This document shows positions 7,932 to 13,703 of a DNA stretch of 13,703 bases, one piece after another. Position numbers and translations under genes: made by a program. The notes beneath the pieces are model-generated. The model did no database searches. It was not told where the DNA came from and saw nothing but the letters and a program-made list of their open reading frames with translations. This DNA is from Candidatus Nanopelagicaceae bacterium (GTDB taxonomy: Bacteria; Actinomycetota; Actinomycetes; Nanopelagicales; Nanopelagicaceae), in contig JALRDT010000001.1 of the NCBI GenBank assembly GCA_023262125.1, positions 1-13,703 on the forward strand, read 5' to 3'. Positions within the stretch are counted from its first letter, which is position 1. The number at the start of each line of letters is the position of its first letter.

Positions 7932-8221
7932 TACAACTCTTCTTTTGAAATAGTTGCCCAAAGACCATACTCATGTAAACGTTGGACATCTCTTTCCATT
8001 TCTTCACGAGAACCATTTGAAACAACTGCTTTTCCGTCATTATGAACTTTGAGCATCAATTCAGTTGCATGCTCTTTGGTATAACCAAAAAGTTCCATAA
8101 ATACATAAGTTACATAAGACATTAAATTAACAGGATCATCCCAAACTACACATACCCAAAGACGGTCGTTGCTAAAAATGGCTTTTAGCTCTTCGTCTAA
8201 ATGAGTATTGATTTTGACCAT
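7931..8221 (-). CDS. clpS: ClpS, N-end-rule adaptor of Clp protease
   Basis: Adaptor of 96 residues that hands substrates with destabilising N-terminal residues to the ClpC or ClpA unfoldase of Clp protease. The core is intact: [17 protein letters not shown] (with the ligand-binding Asp-Asp-Pro-x-Asn), [23 protein letters not shown] and [11 protein letters not shown]. The length is normal. I chose the ATG at 8221 over a TTG two codons upstream because it is the stronger start codon and the extra residues are not conserved. The gene is 12 bases after the GH18 gene and its TAA overlaps the next ATG as TAATG, so clpS and DUF2017 are probably co-translated. Confidence 0.95.
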   Translation of the reverse strand: MVKINTHLDEELKAIFSNDRLWVCVVWDDPVNLMSYVTYVFMELFGYTKEHATELMLKVHNDGKAVVSNGSREEMERDVQRLHEYGLWATISKEEL

Positions 8222-8226
8222 GGTCA

Positions 8227-8232
8227 ATTTTA
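8227..8232 (-). promoter_or_regulatory. Possible leaderless -10 element for clpS
   Basis: TAAAAT on the minus strand lies one base after the GH18 stop and five bases before the clpS ATG, which has no Shine-Dalgarno. It fits TANNNT but the spacing is a base short, and AT-rich sequence makes chance matches common. Confidence 0.3.
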
Positions 8233-8233
8233 A

Positions 8234-9958
8234 CTAGCGAATGGCGACTGTTACAGGCGTAGATGTGGAACCTGCGGCGCTTACGCGTAAATTAAGGAAA
8301 GGGCTGCCGCCTGCTGCATAGATAAATGTATAGAAACCATTTACATCGGTGACACTAGATGCAACTTGATTCCATTTCCCATCAAACTTTTCGAGCAAGA
8401 CCGGAATTTGTTTGCCTGGATTTACAATCCCAGAAATAGAAATTTTGCTATTCATCGCTGCGCTAGTAGGTGCCTTTATTTTAATCTGCGGCTTAACGTT
8501 GATTATCTGCTCGTTTGATATTCCTTCTAGTCGCTCCCAAGTACCATCGCTTCTTAATCTAATGTTTTGATTAACCCCCAAGTAAATTGGTAGAGAAACT
8601 TTTCCATCTAAACCAGTTGTTAGTGTTGTGATTTCTCGCCATGATTGATCTAGAGAATTCTTAACTTCCACCTTCACTGGTAGTGATGCAATAGGTTGTT
8701 TATCCGCCAATGTGAAAGTTCCAGTTAAATTAATTAATTGTCCATATGTAAATTCTGTGAGATCACTCGTGATACTTGAAAGTACTTTATCCGGTGCAAT
8801 TGATAACGCGACATTTCTAATTTTTTCCATCGCCTGTGGTTCTTCAAAACCAATAGTCCAAGCAACCACACCACCCAGTCGGTACTTCCCTACAAGATTT
8901 GCACGCACTTCAAACGCGCGAGCATCTTGATACCAAGCAACTCTAGTTGCGGTACAGCTGGTTGAGAGACCGGTTGAGGTGTTTCCGTTGTAAACCTTTT
9001 GATATGTAAAAGTGGCTTCTTGATGAGTTTCGTTATAAGTAATAGTTGCGCCATATCCTGCTGCAAGATTTGCAGCATTGCTCATTAGAAATGTCGCAGC
9101 TTTTGCTCCTGCTACAACAGACTTAGCAACATCAGCAGGACAAACTCCCGTAACTTTAGTAACCCAATCTCTTCCGTACCCTGCTAAACCAAGAAATACT
9201 TTTGATGCTGGCATAATTGAAGTTGCATATTTGACAGTGCTTTCAGTCCATGAAAGTGGTCCTATCGGTCCAGGTTTTGCGACCGAATAGTCGTAAGTCA
9301 TAATTCTCAATCTATCTATATCTTTAGCAATTTCTTCCCAGGCATATACAAAATAACCTTTTTTGCCTGATGCTGGATCAAGTAGATACGGTGTTGTAAC
9401 TGATAATAATTTTCCATTAGCTCTTAAAGTTGTGCTTAGCTGCTTAATAAAAGCTACCCAATACGGTTTAGTTTTATTCCAAGTTGTATTCCCATCAACA
9501 AATGCAAAACCTTCAAAATCTAAATCTATTCCGTCAAAGTTTCTGTCTAAAACTAATTGATTTATTGCAGTAACAACAGCTGTTCTTCCTGCTTCTGAAG
9601 AAAGTAAATTTGATAAAACTAACTTATCTGTACCATCGGTAATTGTTGGAATAATCAACATGCCTGCATTTTTCATTGTGGCAAGTGGTGTGGCGATTGG
9701 AACGCTTGGATTAGCTGGTGAATATAAATCCGAGATAGTTACTTTGTTAGAGTTATATTTCAATGTGTACCAGAAAGGCATTACTTCGCGAATTAAATCA
9801 GCGTTGTTCAATGCCGCCGGAAGTGATGTTTTCATTCCGTAATAAGGAATCCAGCCGCTGTAAATTTTGCGTGGTTGTGGGTTCTCTGCAAAGGCTGGAG
9901 TTAATGAAAGGCCAATAATCACAGCGATTGCTGCGGTTAGCTTGGCTTGCTTTAACAT
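8234..9958 (-). CDS. Secreted family-18 glycoside hydrolase with two Ig-like C-terminal domains
   Basis: 574 residues. A signal peptide is clear: Lys-containing start, hydrophobic core and a cleavage site after AFA (about residue 24). Residues 30-390 form a GH18 barrel: the catalytic motif DGIDLDFE (142-149) keeps all three Asp and the acid Glu149, MTYDYS (220-225) supplies the usual Tyr-Asp, and Trp368 in VAWTIGF closes the pocket. GH18 enzymes cut beta-1,4 N-acetylglucosamine linkages in chitin or peptidoglycan; spore-cortex YaaH/SleL-type relatives look similar, so a wall-related glycosidase is as likely as a chitinase. Residues 400-487 and 490-574 are two related beta-sandwich repeats (L-T-G-x..., G-x-W..., TD-x-NG-x-Y-like pattern), probably for binding or spacing. 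The ATG at 9958 is chosen because it starts the signal peptide; an upstream in-frame ATG would extend into argF. Confidence 0.9.
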   Translation of the reverse strand: MLKQAKLTAAIAVIIGLSLTPAFAENPQPRKIYSGWIPYYGMKTSLPAALNNADLIREVMPFWYTLKYNSNKVTISDLYSPANPSVPIATPLATMKNAGMLIIPTITDGTDKLVLSNLLSSEAGRTAVVTAINQLVLDRNFDGIDLDFEGFAFVDGNTTWNKTKPYWVAFIKQLSTTLRANGKLLSVTTPYLLDPASGKKGYFVYAWEEIAKDIDRLRIMTYDYSVAKPGPIGPLSWTESTVKYATSIMPASKVFLGLAGYGRDWVTKVTGVCPADVAKSVVAGAKAATFLMSNAANLAAGYGATITYNETHQEATFTYQKVYNGNTSTGLSTSCTATRVAWYQDARAFEVRANLVGKYRLGGVVAWTIGFEEPQAMEKIRNVALSIAPDKVLSSITSDLTEFTYGQLINLTGTFTLADKQPIASLPVKVEVKNSLDQSWREITTLTTGLDGKVSLPIYLGVNQNIRLRSDGTWERLEGISNEQIINVKPQIKIKAPTSAAMNSKISISGIVNPGKQIPVLLEKFDGKWNQVASSVTDVNGFYTFIYAAGGSPFLNLRVSAAGSTSTPVTVAIR

Positions 9959-9965
9959 GAGTGGC

Positions 9966-9971
9966 AGTTTA
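9966..9971 (-). promoter_or_regulatory. Predicted leaderless -10 element for the GH18 gene
   Basis: TAAACT on the minus strand lies seven bases before the ATG at 9958, with no Shine-Dalgarno between. It sits 10 bases from the argF -10 on the opposite strand, so the two promoters would overlap in the 35-base divergent spacer. Confidence 0.45.
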
Positions 9972-9981
9972 CTTTTATAGG

Positions 9982-9987
9982 TAGAAT
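9982..9987 (+). promoter_or_regulatory. Predicted leaderless -10 element for argF
   Basis: TAGAAT, a good TANNNT match, ends six bases before the argF ATG, placing the likely transcription start on the A of ATG. There is no Shine-Dalgarno and no convincing -35. Confidence 0.5.
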
Positions 9988-9993
9988 TATCAG

Positions 9994-10932
9994 ATGAAGG
10001 ACTTACTGCGCACCGCGGATTTATCTCGCGATGATGTCGAAATGTTGCTAGACACTGCTGCAAAATTCGCTGCTAATCCACTCTCAGCTCCTGATCAGCT
10101 ACGCAATAAATCGGTGGCAATTTACATGACCAAACCATCCACCAGAACTCGTTTGGCCTCAGAGACTGCAACTGCACATCTAGGTGGAACTCCTATTTTT
10201 ATCCGGGGCGACGAACTTCAACTAGGTCGCGGTGAGACCATTGCAGATACTGCAAAAATTATCAGTGGCTTTTGCGATGCGCTCATTATCAGAACCTTCA
10301 AACAATCTGATGTAAACGAACTCGGAGCTAATGCAACAATCCCAGTCATTAATGCTTTAACAGATGATGATCATCCAACTCAATTACTAGCTGATTGGCT
10401 AACAATTCGCGAGGTATTTGGAAAAGATATCTCAGGTCGCAAATTTTCTTATTTTGGAGATGGCAACAATATGACTCACGCATGGTTAATCATGGGAGCA
10501 ATCATGGGAGCACATGTAGTTGCAGCCACTCCAGATGGTAAATGGGCACCCGATTCTAATTTCGTGGCAGAGGCAAAAGCGATTGCAAATAAAAATGGTG
10601 GAACTATTGAATTAACAAATGATCCAATAGCTGCAGCTAAAGATGCTTCAGTAATTTATACAGATGTTTGGATGTCAATGGGAGATCCAGAATCAGAACG
10701 TAACGAGAAAATGAAAGTGCTAGCACCTTTTGCGGTTACTGAGTCACTTATGTCACACACCGCCAAAGATTCAATTTTTATGCATTGTTTACCGGCACAT
10801 CGAGGGGAAGAAGTTGAAGCAAGCGTAATTGACGGAGTTAAATCTGTTATCTGGCGCGAAGCATTCCATCGCCGCACCACAATTCAAGCGCTGCTCTATC
10901 ACTTAACTCGTGGCGAATTAAAAGGAAATTAA
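9994..10932 (+). CDS. argF: Ornithine carbamoyltransferase
   Basis: 312 residues, the normal length. It joins carbamoyl phosphate and L-ornithine to make citrulline in arginine synthesis, as a cytoplasmic trimer in known relatives. Visible motifs are STRTR (49-53, carbamoyl-phosphate site), DHPTQ (126-130), GDGNN (155-159, ornithine domain), the ornithine-specific SMG loop (228-230) and HCLPAHRGEEV (264-274, with the catalytic Cys). SMG and HCLP argue against aspartate or putrescine carbamoyltransferase. Odd points: the residues after STRTR are LASE rather than the usual x-(S/A)-F-E, and the C-terminal EAFHRRTTIQALL departs from the common ENR-x-H pattern. It stands alone, without other arg genes beside it. 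It is divergent from the GH18 gene and followed 46 bases later by pntAa. Confidence 0.93.
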   Translation: MKDLLRTADLSRDDVEMLLDTAAKFAANPLSAPDQLRNKSVAIYMTKPSTRTRLASETATAHLGGTPIFIRGDELQLGRGETIADTAKIISGFCDALIIRTFKQSDVNELGANATIPVINALTDDDHPTQLLADWLTIREVFGKDISGRKFSYFGDGNNMTHAWLIMGAIMGAHVVAATPDGKWAPDSNFVAEAKAIANKNGGTIELTNDPIAAAKDASVIYTDVWMSMGDPESERNEKMKVLAPFAVTESLMSHTAKDSIFMHCLPAHRGEEVEASVIDGVKSVIWREAFHRRTTIQALLYHLTRGELKGN

Positions 10933-10946
10933 GAAGCAATCACTAG

Positions 10947-10965
10947 TAAGTAAGGCACTTGCTTA
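10947..10965 (+). other. Small inverted repeat between argF and pntAa
   Basis: Two 8-base arms (TAAGTAAG and CTTGCTTA) around a 3-base loop can pair with one G-U wobble. No run of T follows, so it is not a typical intrinsic terminator. It sits just upstream of the predicted pntAa -10, where a -35 or an operator would be. Its role is unknown. Confidence 0.3.
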
Positions 10966-10966
10966 G

Positions 10967-10972
10967 TACATT
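10967..10972 (+). promoter_or_regulatory. Predicted leaderless -10 element for pntAa
   Basis: TACATT fits TANNNT and ends six bases before the ATG at 10979, with no Shine-Dalgarno in between. The spacing is the same as in argF and prfB. Confidence 0.45.
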
Positions 10973-10978
10973 TGCCAC

Positions 10979-12094
10979 ATGCGTGTCGCAGTTCCAAAAG
11001 AAATCAGAGCTGGAGAGAAGCGTGTAGCGCTAGTTCCAGACGTCATCAATAAATTCACCAAGCTTGGCTTTGAAGTTGTTATCGAAAGTGGCGCTGGAAT
11101 TCATGCGCAAGCAACAGATAAAGACTATGAATTAGCGGGTGCAAAAATTGCAGGAGAAGTTTTAAAAGATGCAGATGTTGTGCTCTCTGTACAGCCTCTT
11201 ACCCCATCTCAATCTTCTAATTTGAAAAAAGGTGCAGTAACAATTTCTTTCCTTTCACCAACTACTGCAGCTGAAAATATCGAAGCGCTTGCAAAAGTTG
11301 GTGCAACTGCCTTTTCAATGGAACTAGTACCTAGAATTTCTAGAGCTCAATCTATGGATGCGTTAACTTCGCAAGCACTTTGCGCAGGCTATAAAGCAGC
11401 TTTAATTGGTGCAGAGTTAAGTCCTAGATTCTTTCCGCTTTTAATGACTGCAGCAGGAACTGTAACTCCGGCACAAGTATTAGTTTTAGGTGCAGGTGTT
11501 GCTGGACTTCAAGCGATTGCAACTGCGCGACGTTTAGGCGCAGTTGTGAGTGCATATGATGTTCGTCCATCTTCCGCAGATGAAGTTAAATCAATGGGTG
11601 CAACTTTCATTGACTTGCAATTGGAATCACTTGCAGGTGCAGGTGGGTATGCACGGGAAATGACTGAGGAGCGAGCAAAGCAGCAGCAAGATTTGCTCAC
11701 TCCCTATATTGCTAAATCAAATGTCGTGATAACAACTGCCGCGGTTCCAGGAAGAACTGCACCAAGATTAATGACTAAAACCATGGTTGATGCGATGACC
11801 CCTGGTTCTGTAATCGTGGATCTTGCTGCAGAAACCGGCGGAAATGTTGAAGGTTCTGTTGCAGGAGAAATAATTACGACTAGTGGTGGTGTAATTATTT
11901 GGGGCGGCAAAGATGTACCAAGTTCTCTTCCATTTCATGCATCAAGTCTTTATTCACGCAACTTATTAAATTTATTAACTTTAATTACAGCACCAGAAAA
12001 AGAAGGCGAAAAAGTAAGCTTAAATATCGATTTTGAAGATGAAATTGTTGCTGCTTCTGCGCTTACACACGATGGTTCAAGGAGAAACTCATGA
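10979..12094 (+). CDS. pntAA: NAD(P) transhydrogenase subunit alpha, NAD-binding part
   Basis: Soluble NAD(H)-binding domain I of the proton-translocating transhydrogenase, 371 residues. The complex moves hydride from NADH to NADP+ while protons flow inward. The start MRVAVPKEIRAGEKRVALVP is typical of the alanine dehydrogenase/PNT family. RISRAQSMDALTSQA (119-133) is the RQD-like loop of transhydrogenase, which rules out plain alanine dehydrogenase, and GAGVAG (171-176) with the downstream Asp of AYDVRP (192-197) is the Rossmann NAD site. The protein ends at the close of domain I and lacks the membrane part found in E. coli PntA, so this is the split three-gene form. It overlaps pntAb by ATGA, which supports the assignment. 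Confidence 0.95.
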   Translation: MRVAVPKEIRAGEKRVALVPDVINKFTKLGFEVVIESGAGIHAQATDKDYELAGAKIAGEVLKDADVVLSVQPLTPSQSSNLKKGAVTISFLSPTTAAENIEALAKVGATAFSMELVPRISRAQSMDALTSQALCAGYKAALIGAELSPRFFPLLMTAAGTVTPAQVLVLGAGVAGLQAIATARRLGAVVSAYDVRPSSADEVKSMGATFIDLQLESLAGAGGYAREMTEERAKQQQDLLTPYIAKSNVVITTAAVPGRTAPRLMTKTMVDAMTPGSVIVDLAAETGGNVEGSVAGEIITTSGGVIIWGGKDVPSSLPFHASSLYSRNLLNLLTLITAPEKEGEKVSLNIDFEDEIVAASALTHDGSRRNS

Positions 12095-12372
12095 GCAATG
12101 GTCTAGCACTGTTGGCAATATTTACGCTTGCAGTATTCGTTGGTTTTGAGGTTGTTTCGAAAGTTTCAACAACTCTACATACTCCATTGATGTCTGGAGC
12201 CAACGCTATACACGGAATAATTCTGGTAGGAGCGATATTGGTTGCTGGCCACGCAGAAGGTGGGCTTGAGTTAGTACTAAGTGTTATTGCAATTGTTCTG
12301 GCAACTATCAACATGATTGGTGGCTTTGTGGTAACAGATCGAATGCTTGAGATGTTCAAAGGAAAGAAGTAA
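12091..12372 (+). CDS. pntAB: NAD(P) transhydrogenase subunit alpha, membrane part
   Basis: Small membrane subunit of 93 residues with about three hydrophobic helices (roughly 4-22, 36-54 and 60-80). HTPLMSGANAIHGIIL (30-45) is the family signature; His41 lies in the second helix where some transhydrogenases carry their proton-path histidine. It forms part of the membrane domain II together with PntB. The ATG shares four bases with the pntAa stop and AGGAG lies seven bases upstream inside pntAa, so translation is coupled. pntB begins three bases after its stop. Confidence 0.95.
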   Translation: MSNGLALLAIFTLAVFVGFEVVSKVSTTLHTPLMSGANAIHGIILVGAILVAGHAEGGLELVLSVIAIVLATINMIGGFVVTDRMLEMFKGKK

Positions 12373-12374
12373 CA

Positions 12375-13703
12375 ATGAGCAGAAATCTGTATGACCTCCT
12401 TGGTTTACTTTCATCTGTTGCCTTTATTCTGGCTCTCAAAGGTCTATCTCATCCAAAGAGTGCCCGTCGTGGAAATTTAATTGGAGCAGCCGGTGCAGGT
12501 GTTGCCACATTTGTGGTCTTTTTTTATAGAGAAGATGGAAAAGGTTTACAGAACCTTCCATTAATTATTGGTGCATTAATTGTAGGTATTGCTGTTGGAG
12601 TTCCTGCTGCTCGCATGGTTCAGATGACGCAGATGCCACAAATGGTTGCGCTATTTAATGGTGTTGGAGGTGGCGCTGCTGCTTTGGTAGCGATTGTCGA
12701 GTATTTAAATCTTGGCGATGCTGCCTCTACCCTTGCAGTTATTGCAACTGTTTTCACAGTTGTTGTGGGTTGCATTTCATTTAGTGGCTCTGTGGTCACC
12801 TTCTTAAAATTGCAGGAATTAATGACTACTCGCCCAGTGATATTCCCGGGTGGACGTTTTGTAATTGCAGGCACGCTTGTCGCAATAATTGTGAATGCAG
12901 GTTATGTAATAGTTCAAGGAGGCAATTCATTACTTGAATTGCTAGCTCTGCTATCACTGATTTTTGGTGTGCTATTTGTACTTCCAGTGGGTGGCGCCGA
13001 TGTTCCAATCGTAATTTCCCTATTAAATGCCTTTACTGGCTTGACCGTAGCAGCTAGTGGATATGTACTTGAAAATATTCTTTTGATCGTTGCCGGAACC
13101 TTAGTAGGTGCATCTGGAACTATTTTGACCAGATTGATGGCAGAAGCTATGGGTCGTTCCCTATTTGGAACACTCTTCGGTGCATTTACTGCAAAGGCAG
13201 TAGCTGGAGGTGGCGAACAAGAAACACGTCCGGTTCGAAGTGGTTCCCCAGATGATGTGGCAATTTTGCTGAATTATGCAAGACGAGTCGTGATCGTTCC
13301 TGGATATGGTTTAGCGGTCGCACAAGCTCAACACACTATTCGTGAAATGGCTGATCTACTAACCGCAAAAGGTATTGATATTGCTTACGGAATACATCCA
13401 GTTGCTGGCCGTATGCCAGGACACATGAATGTGCTACTTGCAGAAGCCAATGTTCCTTACGAACAGTTAAGTGAGATGGAAGAAGTTAATCCAACATTTG
13501 CACAAACTGATGTAGCCCTAGTAGTTGGAGCAAACGATGTGGTTAATCCTGCTGCTAAAACCACACCTGGTGCACCAATTTATGGAATGCCAATTCTAGA
13601 TGTTGATCAGGCAGCTAATATCATTTTCTTGAAACGTTCAATGCGCCCAGGATTTGCTGGCATCGAAAATGAATTACTTTATGATCCAAAGACAACTTTG
13701 CTT
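12375..13703 (+). CDS. pntB: NAD(P) transhydrogenase subunit beta, 3'-truncated
   Basis: Open from the ATG at 12375 to the window edge, 443 codons; the family is usually about 460-480 residues, so some 20 or more C-terminal residues are outside. Residues 1-275 hold about eight or nine membrane helices of domain II. Residues 290-443 are the NADP(H)-binding domain III: VPGYGLAVAQAQH (308-320), GIHPVAGRMPGHMNVLLAEA (339-358), GANDVVNPAA (385-394) and KRSMRPGFAGIEN (420-432). Asn95 in VALFNGVGG appears to sit where E. coli PntB has its proton-path His91. The gene is three bases after pntAb, with GGAAAG as a weak Shine-Dalgarno. PntB with PntAa and PntAb makes NADPH at the expense of the proton gradient. 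Confidence 0.95.
   Translation, partial: MSRNLYDLLGLLSSVAFILALKGLSHPKSARRGNLIGAAGAGVATFVVFFYREDGKGLQNLPLIIGALIVGIAVGVPAARMVQMTQMPQMVALFNGVGGGAAALVAIVEYLNLGDAASTLAVIATVFTVVVGCISFSGSVVTFLKLQELMTTRPVIFPGGRFVIAGTLVAIIVNAGYVIVQGGNSLLELLALLSLIFGVLFVLPVGGADVPIVISLLNAFTGLTVAASGYVLENILLIVAGTLVGASGTILTRLMAEAMGRSLFGTLFGAFTAKAVAGGGEQETRPVRSGSPDDVAILLNYARRVVIVPGYGLAVAQAQHTIREMADLLTAKGIDIAYGIHPVAGRMPGHMNVLLAEANVPYEQLSEMEEVNPTFAQTDVALVVGANDVVNPAAKTTPGAPIYGMPILDVDQAANIIFLKRSMRPGFAGIENELLYDPKTTLL

Noticed and set aside
7932..7961. Upstream start at 7961 for the DUF2017 gene
   Set aside because: It overlaps clpS by 31 bases; the 7931 ATG has a TAATG junction and a better upstream GAAGAG.
8222..8227. TTG at 8227 as the clpS start
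   Set aside because: Two codons further an ATG is available, and the added residues are outside the conserved family core.
9959..10063. Upstream start at 10063 for the GH18 gene
   Set aside because: The extra 35 residues overlap argF, are not signal-peptide-like and would bury the clear signal peptide that starts at 9958.
10933..10978. Intrinsic terminator after argF
   Set aside because: A hairpin exists but has a weak stem and no following T-run.
12620..13008. Minus-strand frames inside pntB
   Set aside because: They are shadows of the long plus-strand frame, whose translation matches PntB throughout.

Overview
The window is a gene-dense, AT-leaning piece of a bacterial chromosome. It most likely comes from a small-genome actinobacterium, with freshwater acI / Nanopelagicales-type lineages as the best guess. 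The reasons are the clpS-DUF2017 pair and the murI-rph-rdgB order, both familiar from Actinobacteria, an uninterrupted prfB, a three-gene transhydrogenase, and very short or overlapping gene junctions. The lineage is an inference from gene content; no rRNA or other marker is present.

Layout. The left edge (2-1663, +) is the 3' part of a membrane O-acyltransferase fused to an SGNH esterase-like domain. It runs tail to tail, with a 13-base overlap, into a minus-strand gene (1651-2391) for an unusual protein: a histone-H1-like lysine tail, one membrane helix, a Ser/Thr-rich linker and an FN3-like outer domain. From 2432 to 9958 everything is on the minus strand. In transcription order this is a secreted GH18 glycosidase, clpS, DUF2017, prfB, ftsE, ftsX, murI, rph and rdgB, followed by the lysine-tail gene. 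A 35-base divergent spacer separates the GH18 gene from plus-strand argF (9994-10932). Then come pntAa, pntAb and pntB (10979 to the right edge), with pntB cut off near its end.

How the genes relate. murI (D-glutamate supply), ftsEX (division-site control of wall hydrolases) and the GH18 enzyme all concern the envelope. clpS (protein degradation), prfB (termination), rph (RNA 3' processing) and rdgB (nucleotide pool cleaning) are housekeeping genes. argF makes citrulline for arginine. Pnt uses the proton gradient to make NADPH.

Regulation. Genes inside operons are joined by ATGA or TAATG overlaps or have Shine-Dalgarno sequences. Several predicted unit-leading genes lack a Shine-Dalgarno and instead carry a TANNNT -10-like hexamer 6-7 bases before the start codon (argF, pntAa, prfB, murI, GH18; weaker for clpS and ftsE). 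This suggests leaderless transcription. In prfB the hexamer begins on the stop codon of the gene before; in murI it directly abuts it.

There is no tRNA, rRNA, CRISPR array or insertion sequence that I can see, and no gene-free stretch over 300 bases. The longest intergenic gap is 95 bases, between prfB and ftsE. The most novel-looking item is the lysine-tail membrane protein.
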